A stretch of DNA of 64,000 bases, from the NCBI RefSeq assembly GCF_050496765.1, contig NZ_JBNWEO010000015.1:434001-498000 (forward strand), in the 5' to 3' direction. The notes beneath the pieces were generated by a model. The model was not told the origin of the DNA. It saw only the letters and a list, made by a program, of their open reading frames with translations, and searched no databases. This stretch comes from JAEVLT01 sp050496765. GTDB taxonomy: Bacteria; Bacillota; Bacilli; Bacillales; Cytobacillaceae. Both the position numbers and the translations under genes were made by a program. Within the stretch, counting starts at the first letter, position 1. Each line of letters opens with the position of its first letter. Positions 23,790 through 32,104 of the stretch are shown in pieces.

Positions 23790-25005
23790 ACTCGTCTCTT
23801 TATATACTCTTGTTTTTTTTCTGCTTTTGAATGCACTTGGAATCAGTACATACTTATACATGGAACGGATCTCATTTCTAACCATTGACGAAAACCTTGA
23901 TAGCAAAGCGAACCATTTTCTGTTAAACCCTTCAAAAGAAATACCGGAGGAGAGCGGGAGGGAATCAGATCGCCGAATTTCCTATATTACGTGGGATAAA
24001 AACAAAAAGGCGATAAAGAGCTATCCAAAAAAAGCTTTTTTTCAAAACGATTATCCCTATTTTTCACCGGCAAAAAACCCCGAAAAGCTGCGAACTGTGA
24101 AAATTTCGAATCATTCTTATCGGGTTTTAACAATCAAAACGCCGAATGTGGTGGTTGATCAAAAAATAATTAATACAATCCAACTCATTTATAATATTGA
24201 TCCGGAAGTGCATATGCTTCGAAACTTGTTGTTGATGATGGGGGTTGGAAGTGGTGCGGGTTTAATCCTCTCTGTTTTGGTTGGGTTCTTTTTAGCCAAT
24301 AAAGCACTGGTACCAATTCAAAAATCGTGGGAAAAACAAGCTCAGTTTGTTGCCGATGCTTCACATGAACTTCGGACACCCCTCTCCGTCATTCAAACGC
24401 ATTTGGAATTACTTTTCCGCCATCCGTCAAATACAATTGAACAAGAAAGCGAGGTGATTTTTAAAAGTCTTTCAGAAGTAAAAAGAGTTAATAAATTGGT
24501 AGCTGATTTATTGACTCTTGCACGGTCGGACTCGAATGAACAATTGCTCAATCGCCAGGACTTTTCCATCACAGTATTGTTGCATTTGATTGTGGAACAA
24601 TTTACCCCTATTGCCGAATTGAAGGAAATTCAAATCATCGAAAACATTCGTACGGAGGTCCTGTTTAAGGGGGATCAAGAAAGACTGCACCAACTGTTTG
24701 TGATTTTGATGGACAACGCCATTAAATTTACCGGGAAAAAAGGGAAAATACAAATTGGCTGTTGGCGTGAGGGAAATGCTTTGATAATCGTCGTGGAAGA
24801 TAACGGGATTGGGATATCGAAAGAGGATTTACCCCATATTTTCGATCGCTTTTACCGGAGCGATAAAGTTCGTTCCAGAGCAGAAGGCGGTACAGGGTTG
24901 GGTCTATCCATCGCAAAATGGATTGTTGTAGCCCATCATGGCCAGATTAGTGTTGAAAGCAAACAGAACGTTGGGACAAAATTTACCATAAAACTTCCCA
25001 TTTAA
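23767..25005 (+). CDS. Membrane sensor histidine kinase
   Basis: 412 residues: membrane helix about 10-30, an extracytoplasmic loop of roughly 120 residues rich in Lys/Pro (SKANHFLLNPSKEIP through YRVLTIKTPN), a second helix about 156-178, then a HisKA domain with H200 in DASHELRTPLSVIQ and HATPase boxes DNAIKF, EDNGIGI, GTGLGLSIAK. No HAMP domain is obvious. AAAGGAGACG precedes ATG 23767. It is the partner of the upstream OmpR-type regulator. The loop has no recognised ligand fold. Confidence 0.92.
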   Translation: MFRQTKIKLVSLYTLVFFLLLNALGISTYLYMERISFLTIDENLDSKANHFLLNPSKEIPEESGRESDRRISYITWDKNKKAIKSYPKKAFFQNDYPYFSPAKNPEKLRTVKISNHSYRVLTIKTPNVVVDQKIINTIQLIYNIDPEVHMLRNLLLMMGVGSGAGLILSVLVGFFLANKALVPIQKSWEKQAQFVADASHELRTPLSVIQTHLELLFRHPSNTIEQESEVIFKSLSEVKRVNKLVADLLTLARSDSNEQLLNRQDFSITVLLHLIVEQFTPIAELKEIQIIENIRTEVLFKGDQERLHQLFVILMDNAIKFTGKKGKIQIGCWREGNALIIVVEDNGIGISKEDLPHIFDRFYRSDKVRSRAEGGTGLGLSIAKWIVVAHHGQISVESKQNVGTKFTIKLPI

Positions 25006-25008
25006 AGA

Positions 25009-25046
25009 CAAAGCACACTAGCTAAAGAACTGGTGTGCTTTGTTTA
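25009..25046 (+). terminator. Bidirectional terminator between kinase and lysine permease genes
   Basis: CAAAGCACAC (25009-25018) and GTGTGCTTTG (25033-25042) form a perfect 10-bp stem between two convergent genes. Confidence 0.75.
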
Positions 25047-25049
25047 GGA

Positions 25050-26528
25050 TTATTCAAGTTCACATTTTTCTAGTGGAACCACTTTCGTCTTCATTGCGAA
25101 TTTGTAGCCAAGCCATAATGCGAGGAAAAGCGGTATGCCAATGTATGAAACTAAAACGCCATTCCAGTCAATATGATCTCCCAAAAAGGCAGAATAGTTT
25201 TGCCCCAAAATAACGATACCGCAAACAATAAACGCGAAAATCGGGCCAAATGGATAAAATTTTGATTGATACGGCAGAATGCTGAGATCTTTACCTTGGG
25301 CAATGAAAGCTTTACGGAAGCGGTAATGGCTGAGCGCTATCCCAAGCCAGGCGATAAATCCGGACATTCCTGAAGCGTTTAAAAGCCAGACATAGACAGT
25401 ACCGTCTCCGAATAAGGAGGCGAGAAAAGCAAGGGTACCGACAAGTGATGTGGCGATTAACGCGTTTAGCGGAACACCGCGTTTGTTTAATTTACCAAGA
25501 AACTTAGGTGCTTTCCCATCACGCGCTAATTCCCAAAGCATACGAGTCGAGGCGTACATACCGGAATTTCCGGCTGATAATACCGCCGTTAAGATAATCG
25601 CATTCATAACCGATGCAGCAAATGCGATACCAGCCCTTTGGAAAACGAGCGTAAAAGGACTGACAGATACATCCCCATTTGCCAAATTTCCGTTTGTATA
25701 TGGAATTAATAACCCAATCACAAAAATGGCCAGAACATAGAACAAAAGAATCCGCCAAAATACTTGTTTAACAGCCTTTGGTATTGCTTTTTTCGGATCA
25801 TCGCTTTCACCGGCAGCTACGCCAAGGAGTTCTGTTCCTTGAAAAGAGAAACCTGCAGCCATAAAAATTCCAAGCATCGACAAGAATCCGCCATGGAACG
25901 GGGCATCACCAATTGTGAAATTTTTAAATCCAATAAATTCTCCACCCATGAGGCCAAAAATCATTAAGGTTCCTGCAATGATAAAGACGATAACCGTAAC
26001 GACTTTAATAAGAGAGAACCAATATTCGGCTTCGCCAAAACCTTTAACAGACAAGTAGTTTAATAAAAACATAAGAACCAAAAAAGTGCTGCTCCAAACA
26101 AGCGATGGGGTATGAGGAAACCAAAATTTCATGATCATTGTAACGGCTGATAACTCAGCTGCAATGGTAATTGCCCAGTTGTACCAATAGTTCCAGCCAA
26201 GCGCAAACCCGAGCGAAGGATCAATAAATTTTGTTGCATACGTACTAAAGCTTCCGGCAACTGGCATATATGCGCCCATTTCTGCAAGACTTGTCATTAA
26301 AAAATATACCATGATGCCAATTAATAGATATGAGAGTAAAGCACCTCCTGGTCCAGCCGAATGGATCGCACCTCCGCTAGCTAGAAACAATCCTGTACCA
26401 ATCGTTCCTCCAAGAGAAATCATGGTCAGATGACGCGTTTTTAAACCGCGCCTCAGTTCTGTAGGATTACTGTTGCTATTGTTTGAAACAAAATTTGCTA
26501 TTTCTTTTCTTACTGTAGATGATTGCAT
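25050..26528 (-). CDS. lysP: Lysine permease, APC superfamily (LysP-like)
   Basis: 492 residues with 12 predicted membrane helices. The amino acid permease signature opens the first helix (KTRHLTMISLGGTIGTGLFL), followed by SAGPGGALLSYLLIG; helix 6 carries GFSFQGTELLGVAAGESDDP. ATG 26528 follows AAAGGAGCG; an in-frame ATG at 26588 has none. The family covers several basic and neutral amino acids, but the lysine riboswitch in its leader (26613-26832) points to lysine uptake. B. subtilis YvsH is a close functional parallel. It is a single-gene unit ending at the shared terminator. Confidence 0.9.
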   Translation of the reverse strand: MQSSTVRKEIANFVSNNSNSNPTELRRGLKTRHLTMISLGGTIGTGLFLASGGAIHSAGPGGALLSYLLIGIMVYFLMTSLAEMGAYMPVAGSFSTYATKFIDPSLGFALGWNYWYNWAITIAAELSAVTMIMKFWFPHTPSLVWSSTFLVLMFLLNYLSVKGFGEAEYWFSLIKVVTVIVFIIAGTLMIFGLMGGEFIGFKNFTIGDAPFHGGFLSMLGIFMAAGFSFQGTELLGVAAGESDDPKKAIPKAVKQVFWRILLFYVLAIFVIGLLIPYTNGNLANGDVSVSPFTLVFQRAGIAFAASVMNAIILTAVLSAGNSGMYASTRMLWELARDGKAPKFLGKLNKRGVPLNALIATSLVGTLAFLASLFGDGTVYVWLLNASGMSGFIAWLGIALSHYRFRKAFIAQGKDLSILPYQSKFYPFGPIFAFIVCGIVILGQNYSAFLGDHIDWNGVLVSYIGIPLFLALWLGYKFAMKTKVVPLEKCELE

Positions 26529-26573
26529 GTCTTTACGCTCCTTTTCATATTTTTTGGAAGGAGTTTGGAGCAT

Positions 26574-26612
26574 AAAAAATACCACCAAAAGGCTATTGGC
26601 GGCATATCATAC
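26574..26612 (-). terminator. L-box expression platform terminator
   Basis: On the minus strand GCCGCCAATAG pairs with TTTTGGTGGT around a short loop and runs into TATTTTTTA. It lies between the aptamer and the permease start, as expected for a transcriptional lysine switch. Confidence 0.75.
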
Positions 26613-26832
26613 CCCACATTGCGCCTTCCGAAAGATAGCACAACACGTTTTTGCCGGCAAAGTAAAAACGTGACAGTTCTGTTCCTGTTTGGAAACAGCC
26701 CCAGCATGCCTGAACAGAGATCCAAAAGCACACTTCGGCAGCTTTTCCTTTCACCCGGAGTCAGCGATTTCTCTGCATCTCGTCCAAATTACTAATAAAA
26801 GCCGCGACCTCTACCTCATCGGTTGGATGAGG
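26613..26832 (-). promoter_or_regulatory. Lysine riboswitch (L-box)
   Basis: The minus strand carries the conserved L-box landmarks in order: GAGGTAGAGGTCGCGGC, then AGTAA, GGGTGAAAGGAAAAGC, TGCCGAAGTG, GCTGGGGCTG and ACTGTCACG. The order and spacing match the B. subtilis lysC leader. Lysine binding should stabilise the following terminator and shut off the permease. Outer boundaries are approximate. Confidence 0.9.
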
Positions 26833-27052
26833 AGTTATCTTATTAAATTTATAATTCAAAGTTACCCGCACTTAAAGTAAATGTCAATACGTATCAATGA
26901 AGAAACACAATACAGAATATTGCCGCAGTATTCGAATGGAAAGATGGCAAACAAATGCAAATTGTTGCAAAAAACTATTAAATTTACTTTAAAGAAGAGA
27001 ATCGATATGATTTTTTTATAATTATTGGTTGTTTGCAACAGGGGGTAGTCTG

Positions 27053-27866
27053 ATGCGAATTTTCGGTATTTTTGTTGGATCGATCATTGTCGTCATTGCT
27101 TTTAATCTGTTCTTAATTCCTCACGCGGTATTAAGCAGTGGTATGAGTGGGATTTCTATGGTATTAGGGATGATAACGCCCATCAATACCGGTATGGCTA
27201 ATTTCCTCTTAAATCTCCCGCTTTTAATTATCGGCTACCTAAAACTAGGGAAAAAATTTATGTTGAATTCCATTTTTTTCCGTTTTGATTATCTCTGGCG
27301 GACTGTATATAGTTCCTGTTTATGCGATTGCTCATGATTCAATCTTATCGTCTATTTTCGGAGGGGCATTAGCAGGGCTTGGGATCGGGATTGTTTTTCG
27401 TCATTCCGGCTCGACTGGCGGATTTGATATTATCGGAATGATCGTCTCAAGGAAAAAGGATTTCCCAATCGGAATTCTGCTTTCAAGTATGAATGCCGTT
27501 GTCATTATTATTAGCGGCTTTTTGTTCAATTGGGATTCGGCCTTAAATACGTTGGTATCCATTTTTGTTACTGGGAAGGTAGTAGATGGCATATACACCC
27601 ACCATGTTAAGCTCACGCTTATGATTGTTACAGAAAAGCGCGAGGAGATGCGCCGGCACTTGATTGAAAATTTGTATCGCGGTTTGACCATTGTTGATGG
27701 CGTTGGAGGATATACCAATGATCAAAGAAGTATCCTTTTTGTTGTTCTCTCGCGATATGAGCTTCAAGATGTAAAAAATTTGATTGCTGGTGTTGATCCA
27801 AAATCATTCGTCAATATTACCCAAACGATTGAAGTAATGGGATTATTTCATAAAATTAGTCCATAA
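27053..27866 (+). pseudogene. YitT family membrane protein, frameshifted in a T7 run
   Basis: Two overlapping frames together make one YitT protein of about 270 residues. The first (27053-27337) has the N-terminal helices (MRIFGIFVGSIIVVIAF, LSSGMSGISMVLGMITP) and drifts into nonsense after LNSIFF. The second frame takes over with SVLIISGGLYIVPVYAIAHD and holds the rest, including GSTGGFDIIGMIV and the C-terminal DUF2179 domain. Removing one T from the seven at 27273-27279 restores a single frame. It could be a genuine inactivation, a slippery-run phase switch, or a sequencing error. GGGGG precedes ATG 27053. An intact paralog lies at 34091-35005. Confidence 0.82.
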
Positions 27867-27886
27867 TGAATTACAAAACGGTTCAG

Positions 27887-27911
27887 CCTCTTTATTTGAG
27901 AGGTTTTTTTT
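27887..27911 (+). terminator. Intrinsic terminator after the YitT pseudogene
   Basis: CCTCT (27887-27891) pairs with AGAGG (27899-27903) followed by T8. Short stem but strong T tract. Confidence 0.68.
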
Positions 27912-28067
27912 GTTAAAAGGATTTTCGCCAAGCCTTAGAGAATATAGTATAGAGTAAATCAACCGCAGGAGGCTGTCCAATGTAAGCTGCCCTTACTTTA
28001 AAAGAAATTAAATATAAAGTGAGGGATTTTGCATGGATCGTATTTTTGCGAAAAGGAAGTGCAGCAG

Positions 28068-28310
28068 ATGTTTATTCAATTTACCAAACAACAAAAAGAT
28101 GCAATGATTCGGGAAATCCAGCGGTATTTTTATGAGGAAAGAAATGAAGAAATCGGCAATTTGGCAGCAGAAAATCTACTTGAATTTTTCAAACAAAATC
28201 TGGGACCGCACTTTTACAATGAGGCCATTAAAGATGCACGTCTTTTAGTGGAGCAAAAAATGAATTCGATTGAAGAAGATTTATATGCCTTGGAAAAGAA
28301 GACAAAGTAA
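28068..28310 (+). CDS. DUF2164 family protein
   Basis: 80 residues from ATG 28068, eight bases after AAAAGGAAG. The pattern REIQRYFYEERNEEIGNLAA, LLEFFKQNLGPHFYNEAIKD fits DUF2164, a small helical family common in Bacillus with no known function. A longer frame from 28029 lacks a site. Fifteen bases separate it from the downstream exporter, so the two probably share a transcript. The upstream region holds a start-stop ATG-TAA behind AGGAGG (27980-27985) and a 10-bp hairpin just before it, both unexplained. Confidence 0.8.
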   Translation: MFIQFTKQQKDAMIREIQRYFYEERNEEIGNLAAENLLEFFKQNLGPHFYNEAIKDARLLVEQKMNSIEEDLYALEKKTK

Positions 28311-28325
28311 AGAGGAGGGGAAAGG

Positions 28326-29294
28326 GTGCGACCCATTGTTTTAGGCATCTTTGCTGCTTTCTTTTTCGCTTCTACCTTTATCTTAAATAGAGCGATGGAT
28401 TTATCTGGCGGAAGTTGGATTTGGAGTGCTTCCTTGCGCTACTTTTTTATGGTTCCTTTCCTATTGGCCATTGTGTGGGGGAGAGGCAATTTAAGGCCGC
28501 TGTTTCTGGAAATGAAGCAGCGGCCGGGTGCCTGGCTGCTTTGGAGTACAATCGGCTTTGGTTTTTTCTATGCCCCTATTACTTTTTCTGCTGCCTATGC
28601 ACCTGGATGGCTGATTGCAGCAACTTGGCAAATCACAATCATTTCCGGCTCACTACTTGCCCCTTTTTTTAGTGAAACAATTCCCACACGAAACGGCCCG
28701 GTGAAGATAAAAGGAAAGATTCCTTTTAAAGGTCTGGGCATGTCCATCATTATTTTATTGGGAATCATCCTCATGCAGCTGGAGCAAGCCGGGCGGCTAT
28801 CGGTGAAGGAGTTGCTTCTCGGTGTATTGCCAATGATGCTTGCATCGTTTGCGTATCCGTTAGGAAATCGAAAAATGATGGATGTATGTGAAGGCCGCTT
28901 GGATTCCTACCAACGAGTGCTAGGGATGACTTTTGCCAGCTTGCCATTTTGGTTTGTTTTATCTTTCTATGGTATGGAAACAGTTGGTCTTCCGAGTATG
29001 GGACAGACAATCCAATCTGGCATTGTAGCGATTTCTTCTGGTGTGATTGCAACTGTATTATTTTTCAGGGCAACGGATTTGGTGAGGGGAAATATGCGGA
29101 AGCTTGCTGCTGTTGAAGCGACTCAATCGACCGAAGTTCTTTTTGCTTTAATCGGGGAATTGCTATTTTTAAAATCCGCTTTTCCATCCTTCCTTTCATG
29201 GATGGGGATCTTCCTAGTAATGGCGGGAATGGTATTGCATAGCTATTTTTCACATAAGCTTGAACGAATAAAAAGGCAAGGTGTAAGCATTTAA
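28326..29294 (+). CDS. DMT-superfamily multidrug exporter (EmrE-like, 10 TM)
   Basis: 322 residues with ten hydrophobic helices in two EamA-like halves, opening MRPIVLGIFAAFFFASTFIL. The conserved NRAMDLSGGSWIWSASLRYF block and late AAVEATQSTEVLFALIGELL fit the multidrug resistance efflux transporter family found in Bacillus. GTG start at 28326 behind AGAGGAGGGGA. Substrate unknown. It probably forms a two-gene unit with the DUF2164 gene and ends at a bidirectional terminator. Confidence 0.82.
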   Translation: MRPIVLGIFAAFFFASTFILNRAMDLSGGSWIWSASLRYFFMVPFLLAIVWGRGNLRPLFLEMKQRPGAWLLWSTIGFGFFYAPITFSAAYAPGWLIAATWQITIISGSLLAPFFSETIPTRNGPVKIKGKIPFKGLGMSIIILLGIILMQLEQAGRLSVKELLLGVLPMMLASFAYPLGNRKMMDVCEGRLDSYQRVLGMTFASLPFWFVLSFYGMETVGLPSMGQTIQSGIVAISSGVIATVLFFRATDLVRGNMRKLAAVEATQSTEVLFALIGELLFLKSAFPSFLSWMGIFLVMAGMVLHSYFSHKLERIKRQGVSI

Positions 29295-29301
29295 AAAGTC
29301 A

Positions 29302-29340
29302 AAAGATCCTAGTCAATTGCGATTGATCAGGATCTTTGTT
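29302..29340 (+). terminator. Bidirectional terminator between exporter and DUF421 genes
   Basis: AAAGATCCT (29302-29310) and AGGATCTTT (29329-29337) pair around an inner GATCAATCGC-like loop; the genes on both sides converge on it. Confidence 0.7.
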
Positions 29341-29342
29341 CT

Positions 29343-30203
29343 TTATCCATTTAAATAGGGAGTGAGTTTTTCGATTTCCTTTTGCATTTTTTCTGCATTT
29401 GATTTATACATTTGTTTTGCTTTTTCATCGTCTGTTCCTAATGAAAATAATTCAAGATCGGCTTGTACTTTTTTTAGCATTGCCAATAACAGCGGACGCT
29501 GGGTTGGTGACGGTACCTGAATTTTATCATCATAAATATCAACGGTAAGATCCCCATATGAATCAACTTGACCTAAAAAGACATTTTCAAGTGTTACGCC
29601 CAGTTTTTCAAGCTCCAAATGTAGCCATCTTCGGCTTTTTCCGGCTGAACGTAACGCTTCATCCAAAATGCTCCCGTCCATGATGACGGTTTGCGGTTCT
29701 TTTTCACTAGGCATCTTCATTTGCAAATCTTTTGGTGTTAATGGACGATTTTCTCTTTTTAGAAGTGCGCTTAAATTTCCTCTTGGCTCTAGGACGGCAA
29801 ATTCTACGTCTGCAACGCGAAAGATGTCTTTTTGCCGTAATAAAGCGGATAGTTCATCAATTGTATATTTTTCCTTTTTTAGATTTTCTTCAAGAATTTT
29901 TCCATCTTTAATAATGACAGTTCCTTTACCTTCGACAAAATCACGAAACTTTTTACTATGCAAGGATAAAAAGTCCACACCTAAGGTAACGGCTCCGAAT
30001 ATGATCATGGCTAATGCACCATGATATATATTGCTTTCAAGCCCTGTTACCACTTCGCCTGCAATGCTTCCTATTGTGATCCCGGCAATGTATTCAAAAA
30101 AAGACAGCTCAGATATTTGCTTTTTCCCAAGAATTTTAGTCGTGAAAAACAGCAATAGAATAAAAAGAATCGATCGAAAAAGTATCATCGTCCAGCCATC
30201 CAT
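29343..30203 (-). CDS. DUF421/YetF-like membrane protein with C-terminal DUF1657-like tail
   Basis: 286 residues. Three N-terminal helices (FRSILFILLLFFTTKILG, SFFEYIAGITIGSIAGEVVT, ALAMIIFGAVTLGVDFLSL) lead to two cytosolic YetF domains (about 95-220). The last ~50 residues, PLLLAMLKKVQADLELFSLG and DDEKAKQMYKSNAEKMQKEI, look like DUF1657, the domain encoded alone by the two preceding genes. AGGTGAAGG precedes ATG 30203. Homologous genes accompany spoVA operons, including the mobile spoVA variant linked to spore heat resistance, and a sigma-G-like promoter starts this cluster. A spore inner membrane role is inferred. Confidence 0.82.
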   Translation of the reverse strand: MDGWTMILFRSILFILLLFFTTKILGKKQISELSFFEYIAGITIGSIAGEVVTGLESNIYHGALAMIIFGAVTLGVDFLSLHSKKFRDFVEGKGTVIIKDGKILEENLKKEKYTIDELSALLRQKDIFRVADVEFAVLEPRGNLSALLKRENRPLTPKDLQMKMPSEKEPQTVIMDGSILDEALRSAGKSRRWLHLELEKLGVTLENVFLGQVDSYGDLTVDIYDDKIQVPSPTQRPLLLAMLKKVQADLELFSLGTDDEKAKQMYKSNAEKMQKEIEKLTPYLNG

Positions 30204-30224
30204 GGTTCCTTCACCTCAAAAAAA

Positions 30225-30431
30225 TTATGACCCTTTGTACTGCGGTTCTAAACGATCCAACTCATCACTTCTTGTTTGGAGATCATTTTGTATATCTTCC
30301 ATTATCAGCATGGATTCATGAAAAACTCGTTGCGCTTCTTCATCTAGGGAATTCAGCGCAAGTGATGATAATTGCGATTTGATTTCCTTGACAGTGGAAA
30401 GTGTTTGCTTAACATTTGAAGCAATTGTCAT
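30225..30431 (-). CDS. DUF1657 family protein (first of two upstream of DUF421)
   Basis: 68 residues from ATG 30431 (MTIASNVKQTLSTVKEIKSQ), preceded by ACGTGAG; the longer frame from 30500 has no site. Two amphipathic helices with an ALNSLDEEAQRVFHES centre give the DUF1657 pattern, ending DELDRLEPQYKGS. It is 21 bp before the DUF421 gene and shares its transcript. DUF1657 proteins are small, soluble and typically forespore-expressed beside spoVA/DUF421 genes; no activity is known. Confidence 0.75.
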   Translation of the reverse strand: MTIASNVKQTLSTVKEIKSQLSSLALNSLDEEAQRVFHESMLIMEDIQNDLQTRSDELDRLEPQYKGS

Positions 30432-30508
30432 ATGCTCACGTCCATTCGTTACGATTGAAAAATATGTATCAGGGTGATGGTTGGCGAAATCGCCAACCAA
30501 CTTGCTTT

Positions 30509-30712
30509 TTACTGATTGTACTGCGGTTCTTCAGCCTGAATTTCTTGTAAGCGAGGTTCAAGACTGTCAAGAACGGCCTTTGTTTGTTGAGCGGCTTGCT
30601 GATATAGCTGTTTTGCGTTTTGATTGTCTGTTGCAAGAGCAAATGTCTCAAAGCTGGCTTGAGCGCTTTTTAAGCCTGCGAGTGCTTGCTTCACTTGTGT
30701 ACCTACTGTCAT
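30509..30712 (-). CDS. DUF1657 family protein (first gene of the cluster)
   Basis: 67 residues, MTVGTQVKQALAGLKSAQAS through SLEPRLQEIQAEEPQYNQ: the canonical DUF1657 form. GAGGG lies 8 bases before ATG 30712 on the minus strand. It shares the EPQY ending with the following paralog, a sign of gene duplication. A sigma-G/F-type promoter is about 40 bp upstream (30753-30781), making it the first gene of a three-gene forespore operon with the second DUF1657 gene and the DUF421 gene. Confidence 0.85.
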   Translation of the reverse strand: MTVGTQVKQALAGLKSAQASFETFALATDNQNAKQLYQQAAQQTKAVLDSLEPRLQEIQAEEPQYNQ

Positions 30713-30752
30713 GGTTTTTAACCCTCTTTCTTTGAAAAATAACTTACGGAAC

Positions 30753-30781
30753 TAGTATGCCTTGGTACACTGTTCTTATGT
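30753..30781 (-). promoter_or_regulatory. Sigma-G/F-like forespore promoter of the DUF1657-DUF421 cluster
   Basis: On the minus strand ACATA (30777-30781), a 17-bp spacer and CATACTA (30753-30759). The -10 fits CATNHTA exactly and the -35 fits GHATR at four of five bases. Confidence 0.55.
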
Positions 30782-30884
30782 ATTTTGTAGAGGAGTACAA
30801 AGATGGCAATAAAAGTAAATAAAGACATATAGTTAATGTGTCAATAGGATAAAACAAACTTTTCAACATGTTGATAGTAATATG

Positions 30885-30949
30885 TTGACATTGCCTAATG
30901 GGGCTGTTTATAATTTTATTTCGTAACCCCTTTATTTCGTATACGAAAT
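30885..30949 (+). promoter_or_regulatory. Promoter and palindromic operator of the MarR efflux operon
   Basis: TTGACA (30885-30890), 18 bp, TATAAT (30909-30914). Just downstream lies a perfect 16-bp palindrome, ATTTCGTATACGAAAT (30934-30949), with a further half site ATTTCGTAA at 30917-30925; these are likely binding sites of the MarR protein. A second palindrome TCAACATGTTGA (30863-30874) precedes the -35. Confidence 0.7.
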
Positions 30950-30992
30950 ATTCTACTAGGTACATTTACACTATATAGGAAGTGAGGAAGCA

Positions 30993-31433
30993 ATGTTTGC
31001 ACTAAACAATGAAATTCTTGAATCTTTTTTGGAAATTAACAAAGCAATCTACAGGCTCGTTAAAAAAGAAGCCGACCGAATGGGTATTACGGTTGTCCAA
31101 TTAAAGGCGCTCTATAAAATATCCAACAATCCGGATGTCGGATTGGGAGAGTTGGCAGAGAAATTGCGCCTGACAAACAGCACGGTAAGCGGTGTGATTG
31201 ACCGTCTTGTACATAGCGGTCTTGTTGAGAGGGTGATCCCGCCAGAAAATCGCCGCTCTGTATCCATTCATTTAACCCAAAAAGGGAAAGCGATGTTAGA
31301 AGAACTAACTGTATCCGATACAATTTTAACTAAAAAAATAAAGGGGTTAATGGATCTTCCTGCAGAAGAAATCCAACATTTATTAAGATTGCACAAATTG
31401 GTTTTGGAGAAATTAACCATTGAGGAGGAGTAA
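30993..31433 (+). CDS. MarR family repressor of the efflux operon (YhbI-like)
   Basis: 146 residues with the winged-helix MarR fold: DVGLGELAEKLRLTNSTVSG as the HTH and IDRLVHSGLVERVIPPENRR as the wing. It heads a three-gene unit with a HlyD-type and an EmrB-type protein, the same order as yhbI-yhbJ-yhcA in B. subtilis. GGAAGTGAGGAAG precedes ATG 30993. A palindrome in its promoter region suggests autorepression relieved by a small-molecule ligand, as is usual for the family. The ligand is not known. Confidence 0.87.
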   Translation: MFALNNEILESFLEINKAIYRLVKKEADRMGITVVQLKALYKISNNPDVGLGELAEKLRLTNSTVSGVIDRLVHSGLVERVIPPENRRSVSIHLTQKGKAMLEELTVSDTILTKKIKGLMDLPAEEIQHLLRLHKLVLEKLTIEEE

Positions 31434-31440
31434 AGGAATT

Positions 31441-32094
31441 ATGAGTACAAAGCGTTTACTATTTTTGAACGTTATCATTTTAATTATTTTGGTTGGCGGG
31501 GGCTTTGCTGCCTATTCTTATTACAATCGTTCGGTAAATTATTTAACGACGGATAATGCTCAAATTTCCGGACAGCAAGTAACAATTGCTTCACCGGCTA
31601 ATGGAAAGCTAGTAGATTGGAAAGGTGTGGTTGGTGATCATTTTTCTAAAAACGATGAAATAGGAACTGTGGTGGCAACAGGACCAGATGGCAAACCGGT
31701 TAACATGAGCATCACGCTTCCAAGCAATGGAACAGTTGTTCAAAGCAATGCCGTTCAAGATTCTTTTGTAGCTGCCGGGACACCACTTGCGCAAGTTTTT
31801 GATTTGGATAAACTTTGGGTAACAGCTAATATTGATGAAACAAAGATTGATCAAATTTCAGTTGGTCAAGATGTAGATATTTCTGTAGATGCGTTTCCAA
31901 ATACCACGTTAAAAGGAAAAGTAGAAAAAATCGGATTAGCAACAGCTGGAACTTTTTCTTTGTTGCCAAACACAAACAGCACGGCTAACTATACAAAGGT
32001 AACGCAAGTGATCCCAGTTAAAATATCACTCGAAGATTACAAAGGACTTCAAATTGTACCAGGTATGAACGTTACTGTAAGAATTAAAAAGTAG
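31441..32094 (+). CDS. HlyD/EmrA-type efflux membrane fusion protein (YhbJ-like)
   Basis: 217 residues from ATG 31441. One N-terminal membrane helix (FLNVIILIILVGGGFAAYSY) is followed by a lipoyl/barrel-sandwich domain (YLTTDNAQISGQQVTIASPA and GTVVQSNAVQDSFVAAGTPL) and a beta barrel ending VPGMNVTVRIKK. There is no long coiled-coil hairpin, as expected in a Gram-positive. It begins 7 bp after the marR stop and lies 10 bp before the transporter. It probably helps the EmrB-type pump move substrate across the cell surface layer. Confidence 0.87.
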   Translation: MSTKRLLFLNVIILIILVGGGFAAYSYYNRSVNYLTTDNAQISGQQVTIASPANGKLVDWKGVVGDHFSKNDEIGTVVATGPDGKPVNMSITLPSNGTVVQSNAVQDSFVAAGTPLAQVFDLDKLWVTANIDETKIDQISVGQDVDISVDAFPNTTLKGKVEKIGLATAGTFSLLPNTNSTANYTKVTQVIPVKISLEDYKGLQIVPGMNVTVRIKK

Positions 32095-32104
32095 GTGATA
32101 TGCG

